Assembly: GCF_021405525.1 (NCBI RefSeq)
Contig: NZ_JAGQAG010000001.1
Coordinates: forward strand, 2,294,001 to 2,358,000
DNA from: Ruegeria pomeroyi
Lineage (GTDB): Bacteria; Pseudomonadota; Alphaproteobacteria; Rhodobacterales; Rhodobacteraceae
Direction: 5' to 3'
DNA: 64,000 bases
Below, in pieces: positions 1 to 11,062 of the stretch. The notes below the pieces were generated by a model, which worked only from the letters and a program-made list of their open reading frames with translations, made no database searches and was not told the origin of the DNA. The position numbers and the translations under genes were made by a program. Numbering within the stretch: position 1 is the first letter of the stretch; every line of letters begins with the position of its first letter.

Positions 1-801
1 CTGATCTACAAGGCGACCGAGGCGGTGAATTTCGCGCAGGGCGATTTCATGATGCTGGGCGCCTTTGTCACCATCGGGCTGACCAATGCAGAGTATATGG
101 GCCTGCCGTTCTGGATGGCTGTGCCGATCTCGCTGGGGATCATGGCGGGGCTGGGCTATCTGCTCGACCGGCTGGTGATCCGGCGGATGTTCGGCGAAAG
201 CCAGACGGCGGTGGTGATCCTGACCATCGCGCTGGGTTTCGTCATCCGTTTCGTCGCCGGTCTGATCTGGGGCCACGAGCCGCAGACGCTGCAAAACCCT
301 CTGGCGGGCAAGGAGCTGTCATTTGGCGGGCTGGTCCTGGGGCTGGAGGATGTGGCGGTGATCATCGTCACCCTGGCGCTGACCGGGTCGCTCTACCTGT
401 TCTTCAGCCGTACCAAGCTGGGCCTGGCGATGCAGGGCGCGTCGCAGAACCAGCTGGCCGCCTATTACATGGGCATCCCGGTCAAGCGGGTGCAGGGCTT
501 TATCTGGGCGCTGGCCGGTGCTGTGGCCGCGGTGGCGGGCATCCTCTTTGCCGCCAAGGGTTCGGTCGATCCCTCGACCGGCCTGTTGGGCATCAAGGCC
601 TTTGCCGCCGCCGTGATCGGCGGGTTCGGCAGCCTGCCCGGCGCGCTTGCGGGCGGGTTGATCGTCGGTGTCATCGAACCCTTTGCCAGCCGCTATATCG
701 CCGCCGGTTACAGCCAGATCGCGCCTTATGCGCTGCTTGTGGCGGTGCTGGTCTTCCGTCCCCACGGCCTGTTCAGCCAGGTCCGCGTGAAGAAGGTCTG
801 A
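1..801 (+). CDS. livH: Branched-chain amino acid ABC transporter permease LivH, 5' end outside the window
   Basis: Inner-membrane permease of a hydrophobic amino acid/carboxylate (HAAT-type) ABC importer. The reading frame is open from base 1, so the N-terminus lies upstream and 266 residues are visible. The visible protein is almost wholly hydrophobic helices. It carries the LivH hallmark near the start (EAVNFAQGDFMMLGA, about residues 8-22) and the conserved AAAVIGGFGSLPGALAGG stretch near residues 202-219, which forms the cytoplasmic coupling region in this family. It is followed after 4 bp by livM, then livG and livF with overlapping ends, so the genes form one operon. Substrate cannot be told from sequence; the acyl-CoA ligase in the same cluster suggests an organic acid rather than leucine. 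Confidence 0.93.
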   Translation: MIYKATEAVNFAQGDFMMLGAFVTIGLTNAEYMGLPFWMAVPISLGIMAGLGYLLDRLVIRRMFGESQTAVVILTIALGFVIRFVAGLIWGHEPQTLQNPLAGKELSFGGLVLGLEDVAVIIVTLALTGSLYLFFSRTKLGLAMQGASQNQLAAYYMGIPVKRVQGFIWALAGAVAAVAGILFAAKGSVDPSTGLLGIKAFAAAVIGGFGSLPGALAGGLIVGVIEPFASRYIAAGYSQIAPYALLVAVLVFRPHGLFSQVRVKKV

Positions 802-805
802 GATC

Positions 806-1903
806 ATGCGCATCGTTTTCAAAACCGACTACATGCAGGATATCCGCCCCTGGAAGGACGGATACCAGCTGAGCCTCTACATGATCCTGCTGGCCATCGT
901 GATCGCCGCACCCTGGCTGCTGGACACGTTCTATCTGGGCGAGCTGACCAACGTGCTGATCTGGGCCATCGCGGGCATGGGGCTGATGGTGCTGACCGGC
1001 CATACCGGTCAGGCCAGTCTTGGTCACGCGGCCTTCCTGGCCTTTGGCTGTTATGCCAATGTCATCCTGCTCGAGGCGGGCGTACCCTTCCTGATCGCCT
1101 TTCCGCTGGCCGGAGTGATCACCGGGCTGATCGGCGCCACGGTGGCGATCCCTGCCTTGCGGCTGCACGGTATCTATCTGGCCATTTTCACGCTGGCCCT
1201 GTCGATCCTTGTCGACGACATCATCGTGCTGACCGAACCCTGGACCGGTGGCGTCAGCGGCAAATACATCGCCGGGATCGACCTCTTTGGCCTGACCATC
1301 GACCGCTGGGGCACGCCGATGCTGTTCTATTGGCTGGTGCTGGCAGTCACCGTGATCGTGACGCTGGGCTATATCAACCTGCTCCGCTCGCCGCTGGGGC
1401 GCAGCTTCATCGCGGTGCGTGACAGCGAAGTGTCGGCCCAGGCGATGGGTGTCGATATCGCGCGGACCAAGACCATCTCGTTTGGCCTCTCGTGCATGGT
1501 CACCGGCTGGGCGGGCGCCTTCATGGGCCTGTTCGCCGGCGCCTTCAACAACGAGACCTTCAGCGTCGTGATCTCGATCGAGCTGTTGATGATGATCGTG
1601 ATCGGCGGGCTGGGCTCGATCCACGGCGCCTTTTTCGGCGCCATCGTGATCGGGTTCCTGCCGCAGTTCCTGTCGATCGCCAAGGAATACGTGGGCGCCG
1701 TCTTTGGCGGCAGCACCGTGGCCATTCCGGGGCTGGAATTCGGGATCTTCGGCATGATCCTGATCGCCTTCATCCTGCTCGAACCGATGGGCATCTATGG
1801 CCGCTGGCTCAAGATCCGCACCTTCTTCGAGCTGTTCCCATTCTACCGCAAGGACATGTTCAAGCGGCAGAAATCCTATCTGAAGACGGAGCGCCTGAGA
1901 TGA
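806..1903 (+). CDS. livM: Branched-chain amino acid ABC transporter permease LivM
   Basis: Second inner-membrane permease of the importer, 365 residues. The family signature GHTGQASLGHAAFLAFG lies near residues 65-81, and the LivM coupling segment with MMIVIGGLGSIHGAFFGA near residues 256-273. The ATG at 806 is 4 bp after the livH stop. The stop overlaps the livG start as ATGA, showing translational coupling. An extension of about 40 charged residues follows the last helix, which is common in Roseobacter LivM proteins. It should pair with LivH to form the transmembrane channel. Confidence 0.95.
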   Translation: MRIVFKTDYMQDIRPWKDGYQLSLYMILLAIVIAAPWLLDTFYLGELTNVLIWAIAGMGLMVLTGHTGQASLGHAAFLAFGCYANVILLEAGVPFLIAFPLAGVITGLIGATVAIPALRLHGIYLAIFTLALSILVDDIIVLTEPWTGGVSGKYIAGIDLFGLTIDRWGTPMLFYWLVLAVTVIVTLGYINLLRSPLGRSFIAVRDSEVSAQAMGVDIARTKTISFGLSCMVTGWAGAFMGLFAGAFNNETFSVVISIELLMMIVIGGLGSIHGAFFGAIVIGFLPQFLSIAKEYVGAVFGGSTVAIPGLEFGIFGMILIAFILLEPMGIYGRWLKIRTFFELFPFYRKDMFKRQKSYLKTERLR

Positions 1904-2664
1904 GCCTGTTGGAGCTGGAAAACGTCACCCTGAAATTCGGCGGGCTGACGGCGGTGGACAACCTGTCCTTCTCCGTCGAAGAGGGCGAGGTCTTTGCCAT
2001 CGTTGGCCCCAACGGGGCGGGCAAGTCGACGGTGTTCAACCTGATCTCGCGCTTTTACGACCCTTATGCGGGCCAGATCCGGTTCGACGGTCACAACCTG
2101 TTGGAGGTCAAGCCCTCGGGCGTGGCCGCCTATGGGGTGGCGCGCACCTTTCAGAACATCGAACTGTTCGAGCATGCCACCGTGTTGCAGAACCTGCTGG
2201 TGGGCCGCCACCGGCATCGCCGCACCAACCTGTTCTCGGAGATCCTGTTCACCCCCTCGGCCCGGCGGCAAGAGATGGAGAACCGCGAGAAGGTAGAGGA
2301 GATCATCGATTTCCTCGATCTCCAGGCCTATCGCGACAAGTATATCGCCGGCCTGCCCTATGGCGTGCGCAAGGTGGTCGAGGTGGCCCGCGCGCTGGCC
2401 ACCGATCCCAAGCTGTTGCTGCTGGACGAACCGGCCTCGGGCCTGTCGGTCGAGGAGACCAACGACATGCGCTGGTGGATCGACGACATCCGCCGCCAGA
2501 TGGGGATTACCGTGCTGATGGTGGAACATGACATGGGGCTGGTCTCGGGCGTGAGCGACCGGGTTCTGGCCATGGCCGACGGGGCGAAGCTGGCGCTGGG
2601 CACACCGGCGCAGGTGCAATCCGACCCCGCCGTGATCGAAGCCTATCTGGGGAAGGCCGCATGA
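1900..2664 (+). CDS. livG: Branched-chain amino acid ABC transporter ATP-binding protein LivG
   Basis: Cytoplasmic ATPase subunit of the importer, 254 residues. The Walker A motif GPNGAGKST is near residue 33 and the Walker B LLLLDEPASGL near residue 167. The ABC signature is degenerate, LPYGVRKVVEVARAL in place of the usual LSGGQ, as is frequent in LivG. The switch histidine is in VMVEHDMG-type context near residue 205. The ATG at 1900 overlaps the livM stop by four bases; an open frame runs further upstream but only inside livM. The extended LivG region between Walker A and the signature is present and separates it from the shorter LivF type. Confidence 0.94.
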   Translation: MSLLELENVTLKFGGLTAVDNLSFSVEEGEVFAIVGPNGAGKSTVFNLISRFYDPYAGQIRFDGHNLLEVKPSGVAAYGVARTFQNIELFEHATVLQNLLVGRHRHRRTNLFSEILFTPSARRQEMENREKVEEIIDFLDLQAYRDKYIAGLPYGVRKVVEVARALATDPKLLLLDEPASGLSVEETNDMRWWIDDIRRQMGITVLMVEHDMGLVSGVSDRVLAMADGAKLALGTPAQVQSDPAVIEAYLGKAA

Positions 2665-3434
2665 CCGAGCCCATTCTGAAAATCCGCAATATCGAAAGCT
2701 TTTACGGCCCGATCATGGCCATCCGTGGCGTCTCGCTCGAGGTGCGGCCAGGCCAGATCGTCTCGATCCTGGGCGCCAACGGCGCGGGCAAAACCACGCT
2801 GATGAAGACCATCTCGGGCGTGATGGACCCCGAAAAGGGCACCATCACCTTTGACGGCGAGGAAATCCAGGGATCGGAACCGCACAAGGTGGTCCAGAAA
2901 GGCATCGTGCATGTGCCCGAGGGGCGCGAGGTGTTTCCGCTGCTGACCGTGGACGAGAACCTGAGCCTGGGCGCGTATACGGCCACCGACAAGGCACAGA
3001 TCGAGCGCGACCGGGAACTGGTGTTCAGCTATTTCCCGATCCTGAAGGAGCGCCGCAACCAGGAGGCGGGCACCCTGTCGGGCGGGCAACAGCAGATGCT
3101 GGCCATTGGCCGGGGCCTGATGGCCAACCCGCGCATCATGTTGCTGGACGAACCCAGCCTGGGCCTGTCGCCGCTGCTGGTGCAAGAGATCTTTGCCATC
3201 CTCAAACGGCTCAACGAAGAGCAGAACATGACCATGATGCTGGTGGAACAGAATGCCAGCGCGGCGCTGGAGCTGGCCGATCATGGCTATGTGATGGAGG
3301 TCGGGCGCATCGTCATGGACGGCTCGGCCCAATCGCTGATGGCCTCCGAGGACATCCAGAACTTCTATCTGGGTGTGCAAGAGGAAGGCGCGCGGGAGAA
3401 CCGCCGCTGGAAACGCAAGAAAACCTGGCGCTAA
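2661..3434 (+). CDS. livF: Branched-chain amino acid ABC transporter ATP-binding protein LivF
   Basis: Second ATPase subunit, 257 residues, expected to form a heterodimer with LivG. Walker A GANGAGKTT is near residue 37, the canonical signature LSGGQQQMLAIGRGL near residue 137 and Walker B MLLLDEPSLGLSP near residue 157, with the switch histidine replaced by the glutamine of VEQNAS, which is typical for LivF. Its ATG overlaps the livG stop as ATGA. The C-terminus carries a short basic tail (RRWKRKKTWR) that is not part of the ATPase fold. Confidence 0.95.
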   Translation: MTEPILKIRNIESFYGPIMAIRGVSLEVRPGQIVSILGANGAGKTTLMKTISGVMDPEKGTITFDGEEIQGSEPHKVVQKGIVHVPEGREVFPLLTVDENLSLGAYTATDKAQIERDRELVFSYFPILKERRNQEAGTLSGGQQQMLAIGRGLMANPRIMLLDEPSLGLSPLLVQEIFAILKRLNEEQNMTMMLVEQNASAALELADHGYVMEVGRIVMDGSAQSLMASEDIQNFYLGVQEEGARENRRWKRKKTWR

Positions 3435-3451
3435 CGAAAGAGGTGGACAAG

Positions 3452-5338
<1,887 letters not shown>

Positions 5339-5364
5339 CAACAGGGCCATCCAAAGGGAGGAAT

Positions 5365-6528
5365 ATGATGAAGAATATGATCAAGGGTCTGCTGGCGGCC
5401 ACCGCGCTGACTGCGGCGGCGGGGCTGGCGAGCGCCGAAACCCAGGGTGTGACCGATGACGAAATCGTCATCGGCGCGGTCAACGACCTGAGCGGCATCT
5501 TCGCCGCCGTGGGCGTGCCCGCCACCAAGGGCGCCAATGTCTATTTCGACAAGATCAACGCCGCCGGCGGCGTGCATGGGCGCCAGATCCGCTATGTGGT
5601 CGAGGACCACGGCTATCAGATGCCGCGCGCGATGCAGGGCTTCAACAAGCTGCTGAACCGCGACAAGGTATTCGCGATGATGCAGAACCTCGGTACGCCG
5701 ATGATCATCGCGGGCTTCAAGCTGCTCGATCCCAAGGGCATCCCGAACCTGGCCCCGCTCTCGGCCGCGCGTCAGATGCTGCAAGAGCCCGTGGGCAACA
5801 AGTTCACCTCGTTCTCGAGCTATTTCGACCAGAGCCGCGTCGGCGTGAAATATCTGGCCGCTGCGCATGGCGCCAAGAATATCTGCTCGATGTATCTGCC
5901 CACCGATTTCGGCAAGGAGATCCTCGAAGGCACCAAGGCTGGTACCGAGGAAGCAGGGCTGACCTTTGTCGCCGAAACCACCCACAAACCGGATGAAACC
6001 GATTTCGTGGGCTCGCTCTCCAAGCTCAAGGAAGCGGGCTGCGACGTGGTGACCATCGCGTTGGGTGTGCGTCAGGCGATCACCGTGGTCGGCACCGCCA
6101 AGAAGATGGGCCTGTCCGACATGCAATTCATGGGGACCTCGGCCAGCTTCCTGACCGTGGTGGCACAGGTTCCGGGCGGCGTGACCGAGGGTTTCTATGC
6201 CGCAGCCAGCTGGCAGGACCTGTGGGCGCGCGCAGACGAGCCCGCCCCGAAAGCCTTCATCGAGGAATACAAGGCCGCAACCGGTGAAGACCCGCAAGGC
6301 TTTGCCATGCTCGGCTATGCCGCGGCCCAGCAGATGGTCATGGCGCTCGAGGCCGCTGGCCCCGATCTGACCCATGAAAGCTTCATCGCCGCGATGGAAA
6401 CGCTCGATTATCAGGACGATCTGGTCGGCAACCATATCAACTATGGCCCCGACGATCACCAGGGCGCGGACTCGGTCTATGTTCTCAAGGTCGAGAATGG
6501 CGGCTGGGCCAAGGTCCACGAGGAATAA
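5365..6528 (+). CDS. Periplasmic substrate-binding protein of the Liv-type transporter
   Basis: LivK-like periplasmic binding protein, 387 residues. A Sec signal peptide is evident (MMKNMIKGLLAATALTAAAG, cleavage after LASA). The mature start, GVTDDEIVIGAVNDLSGIFA, is typical of type I (Peripla_BP_6) ligand-binding folds. A strong ribosome site AAGGGAGG lies 3-4 bases before the ATG at 5365. It is the last gene of the transporter cluster and is followed by a terminator. Binding proteins in this group recognise amino acids, amides or aromatic acids; the specificity is not readable here. It is placed after the acyl-CoA ligase, which ties the ligase to the uptake system. Confidence 0.9.
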   Translation: MMKNMIKGLLAATALTAAAGLASAETQGVTDDEIVIGAVNDLSGIFAAVGVPATKGANVYFDKINAAGGVHGRQIRYVVEDHGYQMPRAMQGFNKLLNRDKVFAMMQNLGTPMIIAGFKLLDPKGIPNLAPLSAARQMLQEPVGNKFTSFSSYFDQSRVGVKYLAAAHGAKNICSMYLPTDFGKEILEGTKAGTEEAGLTFVAETTHKPDETDFVGSLSKLKEAGCDVVTIALGVRQAITVVGTAKKMGLSDMQFMGTSASFLTVVAQVPGGVTEGFYAAASWQDLWARADEPAPKAFIEEYKAATGEDPQGFAMLGYAAAQQMVMALEAAGPDLTHESFIAAMETLDYQDDLVGNHINYGPDDHQGADSVYVLKVENGGWAKVHEE

Positions 6529-6540
6529 GACCTGAAAATC

Positions 6541-6574
6541 GCGGGCGTCCGAAGGTTTCGGGCGCCCGTTTTCC
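6541..6574 (+). terminator. Rho-independent terminator after the Liv cluster
   Basis: A GC-rich stem (CGGGCGTCCGA paired with TCGGGCGCCCG, one G-T pair) closes a short loop and is followed directly by TTTTCC. It begins 12 bp after the binding-protein stop and lies before the oxidoreductase ribosome site, so it should end the transporter transcript. Confidence 0.8.
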
Positions 6575-6601
6575 GTCCAGCCCCCAGCAAGGAAGCGCCG
6601 C

Positions 6602-8704
6602 ATGTCCGCCCCTCATACCCAGCCGCGTGTCCAGCATCGCAGCTGCAACATATGCGAGGCCATGTGCGGCCTGATCATCACACATGACGACAACGACGTT
6701 CTGTCGATCCGTCCCGATCCCGAGGATCCGCTGTCGCGCGGCCATATCTGCCCCAAGGCGGTCGCCTTGCAGGATTTCCGCACCGATCCCGACCGGGTGA
6801 CCAAACCCTTGCTGAAACGCGGCAGCGATTTCGAGGAAATCAGCTGGGAGGCGGCGTTTGACCATGCCGCCGAGCGTATCCGCGCCGTGCAGGCCGCCCA
6901 TGACCGCGACGCGGTGGGCGTCTATCTCGGCAATCCCAACGCGCATAAATTCGGCAACCTTCTGAACCTGCCGGCACTGGTCAAGGCGATCGGCACGACC
7001 AACCGCTACAGCTCGGCCACCGCCGATCAGATCCCCCATCACGTCGCTTCGATCCACATGCTGGGCCACCCGATGCTGATGCCGATCCCCGATATCGACC
7101 GCACCGATTTCCTGTTGATCATCGGTGGCAACCCGGTGGTTTCGAACGGTTCGATGATGACGGCACCGGGCTATGGCCACCGCATCGACGCGATCAAGGC
7201 GCGCGGTGGCCGGGTCGTCGTGATCGACCCGCGCCGGACCGAGACCGCCGAGCGCGCGGGCGAGCATCACTTCATCCGCCCCGAAAGCGACGCCTGGCTG
7301 CTGATGGCGATGCTGCATGTGATCCTGTCGGACGGCCCTGCCCGCCTGCGCCACCTGGAACCACTGACGGATGGACTGGACCGGCTGAGCGCCGCTGTCG
7401 CCCGTTTCACCCCCGAGCGCGCCGCCCAGGCCACCGGGATCGTCGCTGACACCATCCGCCAGTTGGCCCGCGATTTCGCCGCCGCCCCCCGCGCCGCCTG
7501 CTACGCCCGCATGGGCGCCTCGACGCAAAGCTTTGGCACGCTCTGCCAATGGGCCACCAACGCGCTCAACATCGTGACCGGCAATTTCGACCGCGAAGGC
7601 GGCGCCATGTTCACCACCCCGGCGGTGGACTATGTCGGCATGACCTCGCGCAAAGGCAAGGCGCGGAGCTATCCCGAGCGGCGCTCGCGGGTGTCGGGCC
7701 AGCCGCTCTACAATGGCGAATTTCCGGTCTCGGTGCTGGCCGAAGAGATCGAAACCCCCGGCCCCGGCCAGATCCGCGCGCTGGTGACCGTGGCGGGCAA
7801 TCCGGTGCTGACAACGCCCAATGGGCGGCGCATCGAACGCGCGCTTCAGGGGCTTGATTTCATGATGTCGCTCGACATTCATGTGAATGACACCACCAGG
7901 CACGCCGACCTGATCCTGCCCGGTACCGTGGCGCTCGAAGAGACGGTCTATGATATGGTGTTCCACACGTTTGCGGTGCGCAACACGGTGGGCTATGCGA
8001 CCCCGATCTTTGCACCGCCGCAAGGCAATCCGCCCGAATGGGAGGTCATTGCCCGACTAACCGCAAAGCTGACCGGCGCCAACCAGATCGGCCCGGCGCC
8101 GGAACAGGTGCTGGCGCTGCTGCTGGCGCAGGGGTTCCATGGTGACAATGTCTCGCTCGAAACGCTGCAACAGACAGGCCGCCCGCGCGATCTGGGTCCG
8201 TTGAAGCCGAACCTGACCGACCGGCTGGAGACCCCGGAGGGACGTCTCGACCTGGCGCCCGAGGCGTTTCTGGACGACCTGCCACGCCTGCTGGCCAGCG
8301 GCGACAGCGCCGACCCAGCGCGCCCCTTCACCCTGATCGGACGGAGACAGGTGCGCAGCCACAACAGCTGGACCCAGAACAGCCCGCGCCTGGTCAAGGG
8401 CCGCAACCGCTGCACGGTCGAGGTGAACCCGACCGATGCCACCCGCCTCGGCCTCGCCGACGGCGCGCCGGCCCGCATCACCAGCGCGGCCGGCACTCTC
8501 ACCCTGCCTGTCGAAGTGACCGAGGCCATGGCGCCAGGCGTCGTCTCCATCCCCCAGGGCTGGGGCCAGCAAGGAGGCCACCTTTCGGCAGCAACGCAAA
8601 ACCGGACCGTTTCGATCAACGACGTGACCGATGACCGCCGGACCGACCCGCTCAGCGGCAATGCCGCGTTCAACGGCCTGCCGGTCTCGCTTCATCCGGC
8701 CTGA
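6602..8704 (+). CDS. Molybdopterin-dependent oxidoreductase with N-terminal 4Fe-4S cluster
   Basis: Catalytic subunit of the DMSO reductase superfamily, 700 residues. The N-terminus has a cluster motif (CNICEAMCGL, then RGHICPKA about 30 residues on), giving C-x2-C-x3-C-x27-C as in formate dehydrogenase/nitrate reductase relatives. The molybdopterin guanine dinucleotide-binding body follows, with VVVIDPRRTETAERAGEH near residue 205, and the C-terminal dinucleotide-binding domain begins near residue 575 (LIGRRQVRSHNSWTQN). No twin-arginine leader is seen, so it is probably cytoplasmic. AAGGAAG precedes the ATG at 6602. No iron-sulfur or cytochrome partner lies next to it, so the electron partner and substrate are unknown. 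Confidence 0.85.
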   Translation: MSAPHTQPRVQHRSCNICEAMCGLIITHDDNDVLSIRPDPEDPLSRGHICPKAVALQDFRTDPDRVTKPLLKRGSDFEEISWEAAFDHAAERIRAVQAAHDRDAVGVYLGNPNAHKFGNLLNLPALVKAIGTTNRYSSATADQIPHHVASIHMLGHPMLMPIPDIDRTDFLLIIGGNPVVSNGSMMTAPGYGHRIDAIKARGGRVVVIDPRRTETAERAGEHHFIRPESDAWLLMAMLHVILSDGPARLRHLEPLTDGLDRLSAAVARFTPERAAQATGIVADTIRQLARDFAAAPRAACYARMGASTQSFGTLCQWATNALNIVTGNFDREGGAMFTTPAVDYVGMTSRKGKARSYPERRSRVSGQPLYNGEFPVSVLAEEIETPGPGQIRALVTVAGNPVLTTPNGRRIERALQGLDFMMSLDIHVNDTTRHADLILPGTVALEETVYDMVFHTFAVRNTVGYATPIFAPPQGNPPEWEVIARLTAKLTGANQIGPAPEQVLALLLAQGFHGDNVSLETLQQTGRPRDLGPLKPNLTDRLETPEGRLDLAPEAFLDDLPRLLASGDSADPARPFTLIGRRQVRSHNSWTQNSPRLVKGRNRCTVEVNPTDATRLGLADGAPARITSAAGTLTLPVEVTEAMAPGVVSIPQGWGQQGGHLSAATQNRTVSINDVTDDRRTDPLSGNAAFNGLPVSLHPA

Positions 8705-8721
8705 CAGGTCCTTCATTTCGC

Positions 8722-8784
8722 CCAAAATACTCCGGGGGAGGTAACAAAATTCGACGAATTTTGTTACCCGGGGGCAGCGCCCCC
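8722..8784. repeat. Composite palindromic repeat, copy 1
   Basis: Three parts: a lead-in CAAAATACTCCGGGGGAG, a perfect inverted repeat with 13-bp arms (GTAACAAAATTCG at 8741-8753, its complement at 8755-8767, 1-base loop) and a G/C hairpin GGGGGCAGCGCCCCC at 8770-8784. The lead-in and the last hairpin recur at 58786-58838 around a different central palindrome. It lies between the converging oxidoreductase and nagA genes. A further 9-bp hairpin (GATGTTTTC/GAAAACATC) lies at 8823-8844. These may act as bidirectional terminators. Confidence 0.8.
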
Positions 8785-8880
8785 GCGCCGCGCATCGCGC
8801 GGCGCCCGGCCCAACGGGAGGCGATGTTTTCGCATGAAAACATCAACGACGGGCGGGAGCACCCCGTTCTCGGGACGGCT

Positions 8881-10026
8881 TCAATCGAGGTCCAGACCGT
8901 CCCGCCACACCCGGCGCAGACACAGGTCCTCATCCAGATGCACCAGATCGGCCCGCGCACCGACGGCGATCCGGCCCAGATCAAACCGCCCGATCAGGTC
9001 GGCGGGATAGCGCGTGGCCATGCCGAGCGCCTCACACGCATCCAGCCCCCCCATGGCCATCGCGTTGCGTATCGCCTGCGCCAGTTCCAGATGCGCCCCG
9101 GCAAGGGTCCCATCGACAAGTGTCAGCCGGTCGCCGCTGCGCCGGATCTCACGCCCGTTGAGCGTGAACGCATCGATATCGGACCCCGCCGTCGCCATGG
9201 AATCACTGACCAGAAACACCCGTCCCGGCCCGGCCTTGGCCCGGAGCGCATTGCGCAACGAAGCGGGGTGCACGTGGATGCCATCGGCGATGATCCCCGC
9301 CGACAGCGCCCCCAGCGCCAGTGCCGCGCCCACCACGCCCGGTTCACGATTGCCCATCTGGCTTTGTGCATTGAACAGATGGGTGACACAGGCCGCCCCC
9401 GCATCTGCCGCTGCGCGGCAGTCCTCGAAACGCGCATCGGTATGACCCAGCGACACCAGCACCCCGGCCGCGGTCAACGCGCGGATCTGCTCCGGCGTCA
9501 CGCTCTCGGTCGCCAGCGTGACCTTGAGCAGAGGCAGCCGCCGCGCCGCCTCCAGCAGCAGCGCCAGATCTTCCTCCTCCATCACACGGATCAGCGCCGG
9601 GTAATGGGCGCCCTTGCGCGAGAGGGCCAGGTGCGGCCCTTCCAGATGCAGGCCCGCGATCCCCGGCACGCCACCGGCCACCGCCATCTCGACTGCTGTA
9701 ATGGCGGCGGCGACAACGGCAGGCGTATCGGTGATCAGCGTCGGCAGGATGGTGGTGGCCCCGATCCGCGCATGCGCCTGGGCCATCTTGCGCAGGCTGT
9801 CGACGCTGGGCGCGTTGTTCAGCATCACCCCACCGCCACCATTTACCTGCAGATCGACAAAACCGGGCGCCAGCCACCCCCCCTGCAACCGCAGATGCCG
9901 GGCGTTGGCCGGGATCTCGCCCAGGGGGGCGATCCGCTGAATGCGCCCAGCGTCAATCACCAGCATATGCCCATCGACCACGCCTTCGGGCGTCAGGATT
10001 CGGGCTCCGGACAGGGCAAGGGTCAT
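8881..10026 (-). CDS. nagA: N-acetylglucosamine-6-phosphate deacetylase NagA
   Basis: Cytoplasmic amidohydrolase that removes acetate from GlcNAc-6-phosphate; 381 residues, normal length. Family motifs in order: APGFVDLQVNGGGGVMLNN near residue 53, the metal site HLEGPHLAL near residue 123, SLGHTDARF near residue 190, the metal histidine stretch CVTHLFNAQSQMGNREPG near residue 211, and the catalytic-aspartate motif LVSDSMATAG near residue 268. The start overlaps the stop of the upstream SIS gene (ATGA on the minus strand). It is the last gene of the leftward amino-sugar operon, and its product would feed the SIS-domain deaminase. Confidence 0.95.
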   Translation of the reverse strand: MTLALSGARILTPEGVVDGHMLVIDAGRIQRIAPLGEIPANARHLRLQGGWLAPGFVDLQVNGGGGVMLNNAPSVDSLRKMAQAHARIGATTILPTLITDTPAVVAAAITAVEMAVAGGVPGIAGLHLEGPHLALSRKGAHYPALIRVMEEEDLALLLEAARRLPLLKVTLATESVTPEQIRALTAAGVLVSLGHTDARFEDCRAAADAGAACVTHLFNAQSQMGNREPGVVGAALALGALSAGIIADGIHVHPASLRNALRAKAGPGRVFLVSDSMATAGSDIDAFTLNGREIRRSGDRLTLVDGTLAGAHLELAQAIRNAMAMGGLDACEALGMATRYPADLIGRFDLGRIAVGARADLVHLDEDLCLRRVWRDGLDLD

Positions 10027-11054
10027 ACCGTCTCCGTCACCTTGTTGAGATGGCGCGGCGCGTCCGGGTCGATGCCACGCTCGGCGGCAAAGGCCTCGAC
10101 CATGGCATAGAAGGATACGATCAGGCTCAGCGGATCGGTCAGCGGATGGCCGCTGCGCACATGTTCCAGCGCATGGGCGCGGCCGACCCGCCCGGTGGTG
10201 GCAAACACGGTGGCGCCCTTGGCCGCGATCTGGTCGGCGATCTCGGCCAGCGGCGCCTCGGCGGCATCTGCCGCGGCAAAGCCCAGCACCGGGAACCCCT
10301 CCTCGACGATCGAGACAGGTCCGTGCAGCACCTCGGCCGAGGAATAGCTCTCGGCATGCAATTGGCAGGTTTCCTTGAACTTCAGCGCGGCCTCGTTCGA
10401 GACCGCCAGCGCGGTGCCCCGACCCAGGGTAAAGAGCGAGGGCCGCGCCCCGATGGCGGCACGCATCTCTGGCCAGTCGATGCGGCTGGCCGCCGCCAGC
10501 GTTTCAGGCAGGTTGCCAAGTGCGGCGCGCAGCCCCTCATCCTCGGCCCAGTCGGCCAGTAGCATCAGCCCGGCCACCGCCGAGGTGACAAAGGTCTTGG
10601 TCGCCGCCACGCTCAGTTCGGGCCCGGCATGGATGTCGATCGTATGATCGCTGACCCCGGCCAGGGGCGAAGCGGCATCGTTGGTCAGCGCCACGCTCAG
10701 CGCCCCATCGCGCCCTGCATTGCGGGCCATGGCGACGATATCGGGACTCTTGCCCGATTGCGACACCGACAGGCAAAGCGCCCGCTCAAGCCTGAGCCGC
10801 GCATCGTAGACAGACGCCACCGACGGGCCGATCGAGGCGACCGGCAGACCCAGCAGCAGTTCGGCGGCATATTTCAGATAGGTGCAGACATGATCGGACG
10901 AGCCGCGCGCCACCGTCGCGATAAACAGGGGATCGCGCAGACGCAGCACGGCGGCCACCCGGGCCACATCCTGCGCCCCGTGGTCCAGCAGACGCTGCAC
11001 CGCCTCGGGGATTTCGTCGATCTCGCGCTGCATGCGCGTGATATGCTGGGTCAT
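10023..11054 (-). CDS. SIS-domain sugar-phosphate isomerase/deaminase (GlmS-C/AgaS-like, probable GlcN-6-P deaminase)
   Basis: 343 residues forming two SIS (sugar isomerase) domains as in the isomerase half of GlmS, without the glutaminase domain. The first carries ATVARGSSDHVCTYLKYAAE near residue 48 and the Ser-rich phosphate loop LCLSVSQSGKSPD near residue 94; the second has TLGRGTALAVSNEAALKFKE near residue 208 and the C-terminal histidine/lysine tail DPDAPRHLNKVTETV seen in GlmS. Proteins of this build next to nagA often serve as a second type of glucosamine-6-phosphate deaminase. No classical NagB is seen in this cluster, so that role is the most likely. It overlaps nagA by four bases and lies 8 bp after the GntR regulator gene. 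Confidence 0.85.
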   Translation of the reverse strand: MTQHITRMQREIDEIPEAVQRLLDHGAQDVARVAAVLRLRDPLFIATVARGSSDHVCTYLKYAAELLLGLPVASIGPSVASVYDARLRLERALCLSVSQSGKSPDIVAMARNAGRDGALSVALTNDAASPLAGVSDHTIDIHAGPELSVAATKTFVTSAVAGLMLLADWAEDEGLRAALGNLPETLAAASRIDWPEMRAAIGARPSLFTLGRGTALAVSNEAALKFKETCQLHAESYSSAEVLHGPVSIVEEGFPVLGFAAADAAEAPLAEIADQIAAKGATVFATTGRVGRAHALEHVRSGHPLTDPLSLIVSFYAMVEAFAAERGIDPDAPRHLNKVTETV

Positions 11055-11062
11055 GATCAGTC

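Noticed and set aside
773-1624. Long minus-strand open frame opposite livM
   Set aside because: Shadow of the GC-rich livM gene, rich in His, Gln and Arg; no family resemblance or ribosome site.
8761-10110. 449-codon plus-strand frame opposite nagA
   Set aside because: nagA on the other strand has every family motif; this frame starts inside the palindromic repeat.
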